Shown: positions 29,900 through 39,946, counted from the first letter of the stretch. The stretch is DNA of 64,000 nt from Bradyrhizobium sp. CCBAU 51627 (GCF_028128765.1 NZ_LBJG01000002.1:124623-188622); one strand, 5' to 3'. A program made the numbers and translations. The notes: generated by a model from the letters alone, not told the origin.

Positions 29900-30153
29900 G
29901 CAGCAATCGCGAACGATCGCTCAGCGCTTCGGCTTGCGGAGTGGAAAGCGATTTTCTATATTATCGATATCCCACCCAACGCAGGCGGATGTGGTTGTGT
30001 CTGAGCTTTCCAGAGGCCGGACACCGCATCAGGTTTGAAGCCCCACCGGCACTCACCTTGCTAGACCTGCGGACCTTACCTGCACCTGCTCGCGTCCGCA
30101 TTTCAGAGCCACCTCGCACCCCCTTTCCAAGGTTACCCCACAGGACCATCCCA

Positions 30154-31419
30154 ATGCGGGAAATTAAACTCCAGGACCTCAAGTCGAAGACGCCGGCCGA
30201 GCTCGTCTCGTTCGCGGAAGAGAATGGGGTCGAGAATGCCAGCACCATGCGCAAGCAGGAGCTGCTGTTCGCCATCTTGAAACAGCTTGCACTCGCTGAA
30301 ACCGACATCGTCGGCGAAGGCGTCGTCGAGGTGCTCTCCGACGGTTTCGGCTTCCTCCGCTCGCCCGATGCCAATTATCTGCCGGGTCCGGACGACATCT
30401 ACGTTTCGCCCTCGCAGATCCGCCGTTTCGGCCTGCGCACCGGCGACACCATCGAAGGCCACATTCGCAGCCCGAAAGAGGGCGAACGCTATTTCGCGCT
30501 GCTGAAGGTCAATACGCTCAACTTCGAGGATCCGGAAAAGGCCAAGCACAAGGTCAATTTCGACAACCTCACGCCGCTGTTTCCGAATCAGCGCTTCCGC
30601 ATGGAAATCGACGATCCGACGCGGAAAGACCTGTCCGCACGCGTGATCGACATCGTCGCGCCGATCGGCAAGGGCCAGCGCGCATTGATCGTGGCGCCGC
30701 CGCGCACCGGTAAGACCGTGCTGATGCAGAACATCGCGCATTCGATCACGGCCAATCATCCGGACTGCTATCTGATCGTGCTCTTGATCGACGAGCGTCC
30801 GGAAGAAGTCACGGACATGCAGCGCTCGGTGAAGGGCGAGGTGGTGTCGTCGACCTTCGACGAACCGGCCGTGCGTCACGTCCAGGTCGCCGAGATGGTG
30901 ATCGAGAAAGCCAAGCGCCTCGTCGAGCATGGCCGCGACGTCGTGATCCTGCTCGATTCGATCACGCGCCTCGGCCGTGCCTACAACACGGTGGTGCCGT
31001 CATCCGGCAAGGTGCTGACCGGCGGTGTGGATGCGAACGCGCTGCAGCGGCCGAAGCGCTTCTTCGGTGCGGCCCGCAACATCGAGGAGGGCGGCTCGCT
31101 GACGATCATCGCGACCGCGCTGGTCGATACCGGCAGCCGTATGGACGAGGTCATCTTCGAAGAGTTCAAGGGCACCGGTAACTCGGAACTGATCCTCGAC
31201 CGCAAGGTCTCGGACAAGCGCACCTTCCCGGCAATCGACATCTCGCGCTCCGGCACCCGTAAGGAGGAGCTCATCACCGATCCTCAGGTGCTCAAGAAGA
31301 TGTACGTGCTGCGCCGCATCCTCAACCCGATGGGCACGATGGATGCGATCGACTTCCTGCTCGACAAGCTGCGCTCAACCAAGAGCAATGCGGAGTTCTT
31401 TGACTCCATGAACACCTGA
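30154..31419 (+). CDS. rho: transcription termination factor Rho
   Basis: Rho is the hexameric RNA helicase that ends transcription at Rho-dependent sites. The 421-residue protein has the N-terminal helical domain, a cold-shock-like RNA-binding domain ([29 protein letters not shown], residues about 60-90) and Walker A APPRTGKT at 181-188 with Lys187. Walker B is [16 protein letters not shown]. The ATG at 30154 ([10 protein letters not shown]) is the family start; an open frame runs back to 29941 without similarity. The 254-bp leader before it could be used for autoregulation, which is known for rho genes elsewhere. A strong hairpin terminator follows. Confidence 0.98.
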   Translation: MREIKLQDLKSKTPAELVSFAEENGVENASTMRKQELLFAILKQLALAETDIVGEGVVEVLSDGFGFLRSPDANYLPGPDDIYVSPSQIRRFGLRTGDTIEGHIRSPKEGERYFALLKVNTLNFEDPEKAKHKVNFDNLTPLFPNQRFRMEIDDPTRKDLSARVIDIVAPIGKGQRALIVAPPRTGKTVLMQNIAHSITANHPDCYLIVLLIDERPEEVTDMQRSVKGEVVSSTFDEPAVRHVQVAEMVIEKAKRLVEHGRDVVILLDSITRLGRAYNTVVPSSGKVLTGGVDANALQRPKRFFGAARNIEEGGSLTIIATALVDTGSRMDEVIFEEFKGTGNSELILDRKVSDKRTFPAIDISRSGTRKEELITDPQVLKKMYVLRRILNPMGTMDAIDFLLDKLRSTKSNAEFFDSMNT

Positions 31420-31730
31420 GTGCAGTGCAATAAGGTTTTGAGGGCGCCTTCGGGCGCCCTTTCTTTTTGTGCGGCATTGCTGCAGGAGAAGTGCAGCATA
31501 GCGGATCATCGGGGCAGGTTACGGGCAATCCTTTATCCCATTGATACCTCTCACTAATACTTGACTTTACGCCGCCCGACGCTGTGAGCGAGAGGAAATT
31601 TCGCAGCAAATGCTGCATGCTCTTTTGCACTGCAATATTCGTTTTGCTGCGATCCGAAGCGCAGCAAATGTGAACGGTCAGTGTTCAAGCAGGCCGTTTG
31701 CCTTTTCCTCGCCAGCCGGACAAATAGGCC
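31420..31730. other. gene-free interval between rho and mnmE
   Basis: About 310 bp without a gene. It starts with the rho terminator. The second half contains repeated GCAGCAAATG words (from 31603 and again near 31660) and the perfect small palindrome GCAGCA-AA-TGCTGC at 31603-31616. The mnmE promoter must lie here, but I cannot assign its position. Confidence 0.5.
31441..31468 (+). terminator. Rho-independent terminator after rho
   Basis: Perfect 8-bp stem AGGGCGCC/GGCGCCCT (31441-31448, 31453-31460) with tetraloop TTCG, followed by TTCTTTTT. Confidence 0.9.
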
Positions 31731-33077
31731 ATGCACCCGCGAGACCAGACCATCTTTGCGCTGTCATCCGGCCGTCCGCCGAGCGCGATCGCCGTGGTGC
31801 GCGTCTCGGGCGCGCAAGCCGGTCAGGTCCTGACAGCGCTCGCGGGCAGGCAGCCGGCGCCGCGGCAGGCCAGCCGGCTGTTGCTGCATGACGCCACGGG
31901 CCAGCCGATCGACGATTCGGTCGTGCTTTGGTTTCCGGGGCCGGGCAGTACGACCGGCGAGGACGTCGCCGAATTTCACGTCCATGGCGGTCGCGCGGTG
32001 CTCGCCGCGCTCCTTGCGGCTATTTCTGCTATTCCGAATACGCGCGCGGCCGAGCCCGGCGAGTTCACCCGGCGGGCCTTCGAGAACGGCAAGCTCGATC
32101 TCACGGAGGCGGAGGGGCTTGATGATCTCATTCATGCCGACACCGACCGTCAGCGGCGGCAGGCGCTGCGACAGTTGCAGGGCCTGCTCGGCGATCGCGC
32201 ACGCGACTGGCGCGAGCGCATCATCGAGGCGTCGGCGCTGATCGAGGCCGGAATCGATTTTTCCGATGAAGGCGATGTGCCCGCGGAATTGAGGGCGCCG
32301 GCGACCAAGGCGATCAAGGCGCTGCACGATGAAATCGCAAAGGTCCTTGCGACGCAGGGACATTCCGAACGCCTGCGCCACGGCCTGGTGGTTGCGATCG
32401 CCGGCGAGCCGAATGTCGGCAAGTCGACCTTGATGAATCAGCTCGCTCGCCGCGAGGTCGCGATCGTCTCGCCGCATGCCGGCACCACGCGCGACGTGAT
32501 CGAGGTGCAGCTCGATCTCGATGGCTATCCGGTCACGGTCATCGACACCGCCGGGATTCGCGAGACCGATGATCCCGTCGAGCAGGAAGGTGTCCGGCGG
32601 GCGAGGGCGCGGGCCGAAGATGCCGATCTGGTGCTGTGGTTGGTGGAGGGAGCGGCCGCAGCTGATCCGGACGCGATGCGGTCACTTCGGAAATCCGGAG
32701 ACAGCGACCGGGGGGACGGGACGGTCTGGATCGTGCGCAACAAGATTGATTTGGGGGCAGCCGGACCGGGGGGCGAGTTCGGAATCTCGGCGAGCCGTGG
32801 CGATGGCATTCCCGAGCTGGTCGAGGCCATTGTGAAATTCGCGACCGAGTTCTTCGGAACCAATGAGGGCGCATTGGTCACCCGGGCCCGCCAGCGAGAT
32901 CTGTTGGCTCAAGCGTCGGACAGCTTGCGCCGGAGTCTGGAGCTTATAGAAGAGGGCGAGGAACTCGCCGCCGAAGAGCTGCGCGCAGCTGCTTATGCTC
33001 TGGGGCGTTTGCTCGGCCGGGTGGACGTCGAAGACGTCCTTGGGGCCATCTTTCAGAAATTCTGTGTCGGAAAGTAG
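31731..33077 (+). CDS. mnmE: tRNA modification GTPase MnmE (TrmE)
   Basis: MnmE works with MnmG to install the 5-carboxymethylaminomethyl group on the wobble uridine of several tRNAs. The 448-residue protein has an N-terminal folate-binding domain ([21 protein letters not shown]) and a helical domain. Inside that sits a GTPase with G1 GEPNVGKS at 225-232, G2 AGTTRD, G3 DTAGIRET and G4 NKID. It ends FCVGK, matching the conserved C-terminal FCIGK with its catalytic Cys. It is followed by a parS-rich gap and then its partner mnmG. Confidence 0.97.
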   Translation: MHPRDQTIFALSSGRPPSAIAVVRVSGAQAGQVLTALAGRQPAPRQASRLLLHDATGQPIDDSVVLWFPGPGSTTGEDVAEFHVHGGRAVLAALLAAISAIPNTRAAEPGEFTRRAFENGKLDLTEAEGLDDLIHADTDRQRRQALRQLQGLLGDRARDWRERIIEASALIEAGIDFSDEGDVPAELRAPATKAIKALHDEIAKVLATQGHSERLRHGLVVAIAGEPNVGKSTLMNQLARREVAIVSPHAGTTRDVIEVQLDLDGYPVTVIDTAGIRETDDPVEQEGVRRARARAEDADLVLWLVEGAAAADPDAMRSLRKSGDSDRGDGTVWIVRNKIDLGAAGPGGEFGISASRGDGIPELVEAIVKFATEFFGTNEGALVTRARQRDLLAQASDSLRRSLELIEEGEELAAEELRAAAYALGRLLGRVDVEDVLGAIFQKFCVGK

Positions 33078-33120
33078 CGCTGGTTCTACATTGTAAAACT
33101 AGTGCTTGTTCCGTTTCTTG

Positions 33121-33136
33121 TGCTCCACGTGAAACA
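33121..33136. promoter_or_regulatory. parS-like site 1
   Basis: TGCTCCACGTGAAACA, one base from the known parS variant TGTTCCACGTGAAACA. Confidence 0.75.
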
Positions 33137-33149
33137 ACCAGTGCCCGCC

Positions 33150-33165
33150 CGTTTCACGTGAAACA
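33150..33165. promoter_or_regulatory. parS-like site 2
   Basis: CGTTTCACGTGAAACA, one end base from the palindrome TGTTTCACGTGAAACA. Confidence 0.85.
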
Positions 33166-33348
33166 TCACCGTCTTCGCCGACATGGCTCGGTGGTCGTTC
33201 CTATCCTCGCTCATTGCGAGGAGCCCCTCGACGAGGGAGTCTAGGCGGCTCCGAGGGCTGGACTGCGTCGCTGCGCGCGCATAACCGACGTTGCGGCGAG
33301 AGTCCTGTTCAACAGCTCACATTATCTATCTCCGTTGCGCCACCACTC

Positions 33349-33364
33349 TGTTTCACGTGAAACA
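33349..33364. promoter_or_regulatory. parS site 3 (perfect)
   Basis: TGTTTCACGTGAAACA, the perfect 16-bp parS palindrome. It lies within the 422-bp gene-free gap 33078-33499, which also holds four other copies and otherwise no gene. Confidence 0.92.
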
Positions 33365-33401
33365 GCAACAATTCCAACGCTCCTCCTACTGTGCATGGGG
33401 T

Positions 33402-33417
33402 TGTTTTATGTGAAACC
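33402..33417. promoter_or_regulatory. parS-like site 4 (degenerate)
   Basis: TGTTTTATGTGAAACC; three bases differ from the perfect palindrome, so binding would be weak. Confidence 0.5.
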
Positions 33418-33427
33418 AGCGGGCGCT

Positions 33428-33443
33428 CGTTTCACGTGAAACA
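33428..33443. promoter_or_regulatory. parS-like site 5
   Basis: CGTTTCACGTGAAACA, identical to site 2; it lies 57 bp upstream of the mnmG start. Confidence 0.85.
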
Positions 33444-33499
33444 TTGGTCCCATCAGTTTCTACTTCCGGCTTTCGTACCTCTGAGTTAGAAGTCCGCCC

Positions 33500-35380
33500 A
33501 TGCCACCAGAGCCAGAGAGTTTCGACGTCATCGTCATTGGCGGCGGCCATGCCGGCTGTGAGGCTGCGGCTGCCTCTGCCCGCGTTGGGGCGGCGACCGC
33601 TCTGGTAACACATCGCTTCTCCACCGTTGGCGCGATGTCCTGCAATCCTGCCATCGGCGGCCTTGGCAAGGGCCATCTGGTCCGCGAGGTCGATGCGCTC
33701 GATGGTCTGATGGGTCGGGTTGGCGATGCCGGTGGCATCCAGTTTCGCGTCCTCAATCGCCGGAAGGGTCCCGCTGTGCGTGGTCCCCGGGCCCAGGCCG
33801 ACCGGAAGCTCTACGCCGCCGCCATGCAGACCGCGATCCAGGAGACTGCGGGCCTTTCCGTGATCGAAGGCGAGGCCGACGAACTGATCGTGGTCGATGG
33901 CCGGGTGAATGGACTGCGCCTGGCCGACGGCCGGGAGCTCCGGGCAGGGGCTGTCGTCGTCACCACCGGCACCTTCCTTCGTGGTCTGATCCATCTCGGT
34001 GAGAAGAACTGGCCCGCCGGCCGGGTCGGCGAGGCCCCTGCGATGGGCCTATCGGCCTCCTTTGAGCGTGCCGGGTTCACGCTCGGGCGGCTCAAGACCG
34101 GTACGCCGCCGCGCCTGGACGGCACCACGATCGACTGGTCCGCCGTTGAGATGCAGCCCGGAGACGAACCGCCGGAACCATTTTCGGTGATGATCAAGCG
34201 GATCACGACCCCGCAGATCCAGTGCGGCATCACCCGGACCACCTCCGCGACCCATGAAGTGATCCGCGCCAATGTCCATCGCTCCCCGATGTACTCTGGC
34301 CAGATCAAGAGCTCCGGTCCCCGCTATTGCCCCTCGATCGAGGACAAGATCGTCCGCTTCGGCGATCGCGATGGACATCAGATCTTTCTGGAGCCGGAGG
34401 GGTTGGACGATACGACGGTCTATCCCAACGGCATCTCGACCTCGCTGCCGGAGGAGGTCCAGCTCGCGATCCTCGCCAGCATCCCGGGCCTTGAGCGGGT
34501 CAGGATGGTCCGACCCGGTTATGCCATCGAGTACGATCACATCGATCCCAGGGAGCTCGATCCGACCCTGCAGACCAAGCGTCTGCGCGGTCTCTTCCTG
34601 GCCGGGCAGATCAATGGCACCACCGGATATGAGGAGGCCGCCGGGCAGGGCATCGTGGCCGGCCTCAATGCGGCGCTCTCTGCCAGTGGTGCTGCACTGA
34701 CGGTGTTCGACCGCGCCGACGGCTATCTCGGCGTGATGATCGACGATCTCGTCACCCGCGGGATCAGCGAGCCGTATCGGATGTTCACCTCGCGCGCCGA
34801 ATACCGGCTGACCTTGCGGGCGGACAATGCCGACCAGCGCCTGACCGAGAAGGGGATCGCCCTGGGCTGTGTCGGCACTGCCCGGATCCGGCATCATCGC
34901 ACCAAGATGGGCGCTCTGAACGCCGCCCGGACCCTGTCGAAGTCTCTGACCATCACGCCGAACGAAGCGATCAAGCACGGACTGTCCCTGAACCGGGATG
35001 GCCAGCGTCGCTCAGCCTTCGAGCTGATGGCCTACCCGGACATCGGCTGGAGCCAGGTCCGCGCCATCTGGCCGGAGCTGTCTGTGATTGATCCCGTGAT
35101 CGCCGCCCATCTCGAGATCGACGCCAAATACGACGTCTATCTGGAGCGCCAGAGCGCCGATGTCGAAGCCTTCAGGCGGGACGAGGGGATGGTGCTGTCG
35201 GAGGTCGACTACAGCCTCGTCCCCGGTCTCTCCAATGAGGTGCGAGCCAAGCTCGAAAAGGCGCGGCCCTTCACCGTCGGTCAGGCCGGCCGCATCGACG
35301 GCATGACGCCAGCGGCCCTCGGCATTCTCGCAGCCTATCTTCGCCGCGAGGCGCGCAAGATGTCCAAGGCCATCGCATAG
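33500..35380 (+). CDS. mnmG: tRNA uridine 5-carboxymethylaminomethyl modification enzyme MnmG (GidA)
   Basis: MnmG is the FAD-dependent partner of MnmE in wobble-uridine modification. The 626-residue protein has the dinucleotide-binding [11 protein letters not shown] at residues 13-23. The family blocks [44 protein letters not shown] and [17 protein letters not shown] follow (each named in part). The C-terminal helical tail ends before a parS-like site. The ATG at 33500 matches the usual N-terminus. Length is normal for the family. Confidence 0.98.
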   Translation: MPPEPESFDVIVIGGGHAGCEAAAASARVGAATALVTHRFSTVGAMSCNPAIGGLGKGHLVREVDALDGLMGRVGDAGGIQFRVLNRRKGPAVRGPRAQADRKLYAAAMQTAIQETAGLSVIEGEADELIVVDGRVNGLRLADGRELRAGAVVVTTGTFLRGLIHLGEKNWPAGRVGEAPAMGLSASFERAGFTLGRLKTGTPPRLDGTTIDWSAVEMQPGDEPPEPFSVMIKRITTPQIQCGITRTTSATHEVIRANVHRSPMYSGQIKSSGPRYCPSIEDKIVRFGDRDGHQIFLEPEGLDDTTVYPNGISTSLPEEVQLAILASIPGLERVRMVRPGYAIEYDHIDPRELDPTLQTKRLRGLFLAGQINGTTGYEEAAGQGIVAGLNAALSASGAALTVFDRADGYLGVMIDDLVTRGISEPYRMFTSRAEYRLTLRADNADQRLTEKGIALGCVGTARIRHHRTKMGALNAARTLSKSLTITPNEAIKHGLSLNRDGQRRSAFELMAYPDIGWSQVRAIWPELSVIDPVIAAHLEIDAKYDVYLERQSADVEAFRRDEGMVLSEVDYSLVPGLSNEVRAKLEKARPFTVGQAGRIDGMTPAALGILAAYLRREARKMSKAIA

Positions 35381-35396
35381 GGTTTCACGTGAAACA
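35381..35396. promoter_or_regulatory. parS-like site 6, overlapping the rsmG start
   Basis: GGTTTCACGTGAAACA begins immediately after the mnmG stop and includes the GTG at 35389 that is the only normal start codon available to rsmG. Confidence 0.82.
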
Positions 35397-36162
35397 GCGC
35401 GGACCGGGCGGGGACAGACCGCTATCGCGACGACCTGGAGCGGGCGAGGGCGGTCGTCACCGCCCGGAGCCGGCGCCGACCCGACCAAGGATCGATAAGG
35501 CGAGTGCCAACGACCAGGCACTCGATTCCATCATCGCTGCCGACAAGCGCGCCGCGCTGAAGCTGGCGCCCGTTTCACATGAAACGGAGGTCCGGCTCGA
35601 CCGCTACATCGCGCTGCTCCGGGAGTGGCAGGCCAAAACCAACTTGGTGGCTCCATCGACCCTGCCCCACCTCTGGACCCGGCACATCGCCGACTCGCTT
35701 CAGCTCGTCGATCTCGCGCCGTCAGCAAAGCGTTGGGCCGACCTCGGCAGCGGCGGCGGCTTCCCCGGCGTCGTCCTTGCCTGCGCCATGGCTGGCATAC
35801 CGGGCGCGTGCGTGCATCTCGTCGAGCGCATCGCCAAGAAGGCCGCGTTTTTGCGCGAAGCAATCCGCGTCACCGCATCTCCGGGAGTCGTACATCTCGC
35901 TGAGATCGGGGATAATGTGGATAGAATCACCGGTCCCGTCGATTGCGTCACCGCGCGCGCATTGGCTCCTCTACATCAACTCATCGGCTTTGCGGAGCCG
36001 CTGATGCGCCAGGGCGCCAGGGCGTTGTTTCCGAAGGGTCAAGATGTAGAGGCTGAATTGACCGAGGCCGCTAAATATTGGAATATTCAGCCGCAGCTCC
36101 ACCGAAGCCGGACAGGGGACGGGTGGATCGTCGAACTGGGTTCGGTTGAACGGCGCGGCTGA
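35389..36162 (+). CDS. rsmG: 16S rRNA (guanine527-N7)-methyltransferase RsmG (GidB)
   Basis: RsmG methylates N7 of G527 in 16S rRNA using SAM. The core, from about residue 60, is normal: DRYIALLREWQAKTNLVAPSTL, LWTRHIADSLQL and the SAM loop WADLGSGGGFPGVVLA. The motif VDCVTARALAPL comes later. No ATG, GTG or TTG occurs in frame between 35389 and the core. The start therefore appears to be this GTG, which gives a 257-residue protein with a 55-residue Arg/Pro-rich extension. The GTG lies inside parS site 6, and parS site 7 lies inside the coding region. A non-canonical start nearer the core is the alternative. Confidence 0.9.
   Translation: MKQRGPGGDRPLSRRPGAGEGGRHRPEPAPTRPRIDKASANDQALDSIIAADKRAALKLAPVSHETEVRLDRYIALLREWQAKTNLVAPSTLPHLWTRHIADSLQLVDLAPSAKRWADLGSGGGFPGVVLACAMAGIPGACVHLVERIAKKAAFLREAIRVTASPGVVHLAEIGDNVDRITGPVDCVTARALAPLHQLIGFAEPLMRQGARALFPKGQDVEAELTEAAKYWNIQPQLHRSRTGDGWIVELGSVERRG
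35571..35586. promoter_or_regulatory. parS-like site 7, inside rsmG
   Basis: CGTTTCACATGAAACG, with one base changed in the CACGTG centre. It encodes PVSHET of RsmG, a segment where homologues have a similar sequence, so protein and DNA constraints may overlap. Confidence 0.6.
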
Positions 36163-36190
36163 GGCGCTCAGGGGTGAGTGGGGAATTTCG

Positions 36191-37057
36191 ATGACCGTGA
36201 TGGACGAACCGCAGCAAGACCAGACCGCCCAGGAGACGGAGCACGTCCCGCACGGCCACCCGCGCATTCTGGCGCTGGCGAATCAGAAGGGCGGCGTGGG
36301 GAAGACAACCACAGCGATCAACCTCGGAACGGCACTCGCCGCGATCGGCGAGCGCGTCCTGATCGTCGATCTCGATCCTCAGGGCAACGCCTCGACCGGC
36401 CTCGGCATCGATCGCCGTAACCGTTCCTGCTCGACCTATGACGTGCTGATCGGCGAAGCCCCTCTGCGGGAAGCAGTGGTGTCCACCGCGGTGCCGCGGC
36501 TGCACATCGCGCCCTCGACCATGGACCTCTCCGGCCTCGAGCTCGAGCTCGGCACCACGGCCGGCCGCGCCTTCAAGCTGCGCGACGCGATCGGCGCGCT
36601 CAACAACAATGTCTCGCCGGAATCGGACTACACGTATGTATTGATCGACTGCCCGCCCTCGCTGAACCTGCTGACCGTGAATGCGATGGCTGCATCGGAC
36701 GCGATCCTGGTGCCGCTCCAGTGCGAGTTCTTCGCGCTCGAAGGTCTGTCGCAATTGCTGCAGACGGTGGAGCAGGTGCGCTCGACCCTCAATCCGAACC
36801 TGTCGATCCACGGCATCGTGCTGACCATGTTCGACTCGCGTAACAACCTCTCGAACCAGGTCGTCGCCGACGTCCGTCAGTTCATGGGCGAGAAGGTCTA
36901 CAAGACCATGATCCCGCGTAACGTGCGTATTTCGGAAGCGCCGTCCTACGGCAAGCCGGTTCTGGTCTACGATCTCAAATGCGTCGGCAGCGAAGCCTAT
37001 TTGCGGCTTGCCACCGAAGTGATTCAGCGCGAGCGCGAACTGCGTGTCACGCATTGA
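36191..37057 (+). CDS. parA: chromosome partitioning ATPase ParA
   Basis: ParA is the nucleoid-bound ATPase that moves ParB-parS complexes after replication. The 288-residue protein has the deviant Walker A KGGVGKTT at residues 33-40. Downstream are VDLDPQGNASTGLG (Walker A'), VLIDCPPSLNLLTVNAM (Walker B region) and the C-terminal NVRISEAPSYGKP. I chose the ATG at 36191, with GGGGA 6-7 bp upstream, over a TTG at 36146 inside rsmG. It lies with parB and seven parS-like sites close to the candidate origin, so it is the chromosomal system, not a plasmid one. Confidence 0.98.
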   Translation: MTVMDEPQQDQTAQETEHVPHGHPRILALANQKGGVGKTTTAINLGTALAAIGERVLIVDLDPQGNASTGLGIDRRNRSCSTYDVLIGEAPLREAVVSTAVPRLHIAPSTMDLSGLELELGTTAGRAFKLRDAIGALNNNVSPESDYTYVLIDCPPSLNLLTVNAMAASDAILVPLQCEFFALEGLSQLLQTVEQVRSTLNPNLSIHGIVLTMFDSRNNLSNQVVADVRQFMGEKVYKTMIPRNVRISEAPSYGKPVLVYDLKCVGSEAYLRLATEVIQRERELRVTH

Positions 37058-37071
37058 CGGGACGTTGATCC

Positions 37072-37150
37072 GTAGGATGGGTAGAGCGCGGCGAAACCCA
37101 TCTCCCAAGCGCAGATGGCGATGGGTTTCGCTTCGCTCTACCCATCCTAC
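37072..37150. repeat. long palindromic repeat between parA and parB
   Basis: A 79-bp inverted repeat with outer arms GTAGGATGGGTAGAGCG (37072-37088) and its complement (37134-37150), and inner arms GAAACCCATC/GATGGGTTTC. It fills half of the 149-bp parA-parB gap. Its form is that of a dispersed REP-like element. Confidence 0.85.
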
Positions 37151-37206
37151 AAGTTTCGAAAATTCAGGTTCTGGAGTGCTGCAGCGTGAATCCAAGGGAG
37201 CTGGCG

Positions 37207-38094
37207 ATGGCGGATGAAGCGCGTTCGCGACTGGGCCGGGGTCTTGCAAGTCTGATCGGTGACGTCGGCGGCGAGGCCCAGCACGTCGACCGTCCGCGCG
37301 CGCAGCGCAAGGTGCCGATCGAGTTCATCAAGGCCAATCCGCGCAATCCGCGCCGGACTTTTTCGGACGCCGAGCTCAAGGAGCTCTCCGAGTCCATCAA
37401 GCAGCACGGCGTGATCCAGCCGATCGTGGTGCGTCCCGTGAAGGGCGCACAGGATCGCTACGAGATCATCGCCGGCGAGCGGCGCTGGCGCGCCTCGCAG
37501 ATGGCCGGCCTGCATGAAGTGCCGATCGTCCCGGTCGACATCTCCGACAGCGATGCGCTGGAATTCGCGATCGTCGAGAACGTGCAGCGCGAGGACCTCA
37601 ATCCGATGGAAGAGGCGCAGGGCTATCACGCGCTCGCCAACGAGTTCAAACGCAGCCAGGAAGATATCGCAAGAGTCGTCGGCAAGAGCCGCAGCCATGT
37701 CGCCAACATGATGCGGCTGACCAAGCTGCCGGCCGAGGTGCAGGCGTTCATCGCCACCGGCGAGCTGACGGCGGGTCACGCCCGCGCGCTGATCGGCGTG
37801 CCCGATCCTCTTGCTGCCGCCAAGCGCATCGTCGAGGAAGGCCTCAACGTCCGCCAGGCCGAGGCGCTCGCGCATGAAGAGGGCGTACCGGAGCGCAAGC
37901 CGCAGAAGGCGCGCAGCACCGGGGGCAAGGAGAAGGATCCTGATACGATCGACCTGGAGAAGCGCGTCAGCGACGCACTCGGCCTCAAGGTCACCGTCAA
38001 TCACCGCGACCCCGGCGGCTCGGTCCAGATCAATTATCGCAACCTCGATCAGCTCGACGAGGTGATGAAGCGGCTGGCGAAGGGCGCGCTGTAG
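37207..38094 (+). CDS. parB: chromosome partitioning protein ParB
   Basis: ParB is a CTP-dependent clamp that loads at parS and spreads along DNA. The 295-residue protein begins with the ParA-stimulating motif SRLGRGLASLIGD. The N-terminal CTPase domain contains NPRNPRRTF and GERRWRASQMAG (GERRxRA). A helix-turn-helix region follows (SQEDIARVVGKSRSHVANMMRL, near residue 155), then a C-terminal dimer domain. The ATG at 37207 follows AAGGGAG by 7 bp. parS copies lie upstream in the same locus. Confidence 0.98.
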   Translation: MADEARSRLGRGLASLIGDVGGEAQHVDRPRAQRKVPIEFIKANPRNPRRTFSDAELKELSESIKQHGVIQPIVVRPVKGAQDRYEIIAGERRWRASQMAGLHEVPIVPVDISDSDALEFAIVENVQREDLNPMEEAQGYHALANEFKRSQEDIARVVGKSRSHVANMMRLTKLPAEVQAFIATGELTAGHARALIGVPDPLAAAKRIVEEGLNVRQAEALAHEEGVPERKPQKARSTGGKEKDPDTIDLEKRVSDALGLKVTVNHRDPGGSVQINYRNLDQLDEVMKRLAKGAL

Positions 38095-38132
38095 CCCGGC
38101 TGTCGTCCTGGCTAAGGCGAACTTTCTCCACG

Positions 38133-38219
38133 CGTCATCGCGAGCGAAGCGAAGCAATCCAGAGTCTTTCCGCGGAGGGATTCTGGATTGCTTCGTCGCA
38201 AGGGCTCCTCGCGATGACG
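38133..38219. repeat. palindromic repeat between parB and holA
   Basis: An 87-bp inverted repeat: outer arms CGTCATCGCGAG / CTCGCGATGACG and inner arms GAAGCAATCCAGAGTC / GATTCTGGATTGCTTC. It lies between convergent genes. A related copy lies at 46386-46456. Confidence 0.85.
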
Positions 38220-38234
38220 GGCCAGAGTGTGGTC

Positions 38235-39263
38235 CTACCCCCGCCGCCTTGCATTCACGGCAATCGCCATCAGCGCGCGCTGGGCGATGGTGGCGGCGAG
38301 CGTGGATTGCTTGCGGGTGTCGAGCGCAGCGGTTGCGAGCTGCTCGATGACAGCGGCGAGCTTTGCCACGCTGAAGTTACGCAGCGCGGTCTCTACTGCG
38401 GGCTTTCGTGAAAAATGCAGCCGCGGGAATCCGCCGTCGAGCACGGCGGAGGCCGGCGTGCCGTCGGCAATCGCAAGCGCGGATTTGTGCAGCCACGCGG
38501 CCTGGCGCTGCGCGGCCGAGATGATCACGCCGGGATAAGTGCCGGCGATCATGGCCTTGGCGAATTCGGTCTCGACGATGTCGGGCCGGCCGGCGAAAGC
38601 GCCGTCAACGATCGGATCGAGCTTGAGCTCGGACGCATCGGCAACGACGGACATCACGTCATCCAGCGTGATCTCGCCTTTGCCGTGAGCATAGAGCGTG
38701 AGCTTGCGCAGCTCGTTGCGCGAGGCCTGGCGGTCGCCGCCGAGGAACGACATCAGCGCGGCGCGGGCGTCCTGGGCGATGCGTAAGTTCGCGATGCGAA
38801 GCTCTTCCTCCATCAGCTTCGCCAAATCGCGCTCGGTGTCGGGATAGCAGCCGATCGCCACGGCGGTCCTGGCCTTCTCGCATGCCTTGCGCAGCGGCGA
38901 TTCCGGGCGCAGCTCGCCGGCCTCGATCACGATGCGGCAATCCTTCACGCTCATCTCGGCCAGCGTGTCGACGCCGGCAGCAAAGCTGCGCGATCCCGCG
39001 CGAATGCGAATGGCGCGGCGACCGCCGAACAGCGGTACGGTCATGGCTTCGTCGACCAGGCGCGACGGTTCGGCGGAGAGCTCGTCACCGTCGAGTTTGA
39101 CAAGCGAGAATGGATCGTTGGGATCATCGACGGCGGAGGCAATCAGCGCGTCGGCGCGCTCGCGCACCAGGCCGGCATCAGGACCATAAAGCAGGACGAT
39201 CGGCCGGCTCGAATCGGGGCGAGCGAGGAAGGCGTCGATCTCTTTTCCGCGCAGCGCGACCAT
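38235..39263 (-). CDS. holA: DNA polymerase III delta subunit
   Basis: HolA is the clamp-loader subunit that opens the beta sliding clamp. The 342-residue protein has the delta pattern: IVLLYGPDAGLVRERADALI at the start, LVDEAMTVPLFGGRRAIRI, then SFLGGDRQASRNELRKLTLYA near residue 175. It lacks a functional ATP-binding motif, as is normal for delta. It is the last gene of the minus-strand unit leuS-lptE-holA, which points towards the candidate origin. A palindromic repeat separates it from lptE. Confidence 0.95.
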   Translation of the reverse strand: MVALRGKEIDAFLARPDSSRPIVLLYGPDAGLVRERADALIASAVDDPNDPFSLVKLDGDELSAEPSRLVDEAMTVPLFGGRRAIRIRAGSRSFAAGVDTLAEMSVKDCRIVIEAGELRPESPLRKACEKARTAVAIGCYPDTERDLAKLMEEELRIANLRIAQDARAALMSFLGGDRQASRNELRKLTLYAHGKGEITLDDVMSVVADASELKLDPIVDGAFAGRPDIVETEFAKAMIAGTYPGVIISAAQRQAAWLHKSALAIADGTPASAVLDGGFPRLHFSRKPAVETALRNFSVAKLAAVIEQLATAALDTRKQSTLAATIAQRALMAIAVNARRRG

Positions 39264-39274
39264 CGGGCCTAGAC

Positions 39275-39386
39275 CGTCATTCCGGGGCTCGCAAAGCGAG
39301 AACTACAGTAGGCAATTGCGCACCTGAGAAACCAGAGGTTGGGGATCGAGATTCCGGGCTCACGCTATGCGTGCCCCGGAATGACG
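39275..39386. repeat. palindromic repeat between lptE and holA
   Basis: Arms CGTCATTCCGGGGC (39275) and its complement (to 39386) enclose about 84 bp with further internal pairing (GGCTCGC and related). It fills most of the 131-bp gap inside the leuS-lptE-holA unit. Confidence 0.8.
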
Positions 39387-39394
39387 GAAAGTTG

Positions 39395-39946
39395 TTACGT
39401 TCCGGCGGTGAAGAACGCGGCGAGCCGGGTGTTGATGTTCTCGGCGATCTCGTTGGCGGCACGATCCTCGGCGTCACGCACCGCGCGGTTGCGGGCAAAA
39501 CGCTGGTAGGAGCCGGGCAGGTCGTACGACACCCGCGAGAAGGTGGTGCCGGTCATCACCGACTTGCCAGTCGCGACCTCGATCAGATTGTACTGGCAGT
39601 CGATGCCGTAGTTCTCTGTGTTCGGCAGGCCGGTGGCTGGATCGACGATCAACGACGTCCTGCTGGAGGTGAAACGGATATCCAGCCGATGAGTCGGCGG
39701 CATGCCCGTTGCCGAGCCGTAGAGCTTGAACGCGAGGGCATTGCGGACCTCGACGCCGACGCGGGCTTCGCGCGAGGCGTTGGCCTTGGGGATTGGCGGC
39801 AGCTCAACGCCCATCAGCTTTTCACGCAGGCCCGGGGTGCCGTCGGTATGCTCGGCATACATCGGCTGGAAGCAGCCGGCCGTCGTCGCCGCCAACGCGG
39901 CGACTGCCAGCAATCGGGCTGCGATGCGGATCCTAGCCGACAACAT
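39395..39946 (-). CDS. lptE: LPS-assembly lipoprotein LptE
   Basis: LptE plugs and stabilises the LptD barrel that inserts lipopolysaccharide into the outer membrane. The 183-residue product has a lipoprotein signal with lipobox TTAGC and Cys25 as the predicted lipidated residue. The mature domain begins [11 protein letters not shown] and contains [16 protein letters not shown] and a conserved C-terminal region rich in Asn and Arg. The start lies 14 bp inside the end of leuS. leuS-lptE-holA is the standard order in many proteobacteria, which supports the assignment of this divergent family. Confidence 0.92.
   Translation of the reverse strand: MLSARIRIAARLLAVAALAATTAGCFQPMYAEHTDGTPGLREKLMGVELPPIPKANASREARVGVEVRNALAFKLYGSATGMPPTHRLDIRFTSSRTSLIVDPATGLPNTENYGIDCQYNLIEVATGKSVMTGTTFSRVSYDLPGSYQRFARNRAVRDAEDRAANEIAENINTRLAAFFTAGT

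Noticed and set aside
33183..33300. GCGAGGAGCCCCTCG-type sequence in the parS gap as a mobile element end
   Set aside because: Only short local pairing; no flanking duplication or partner copy was found.
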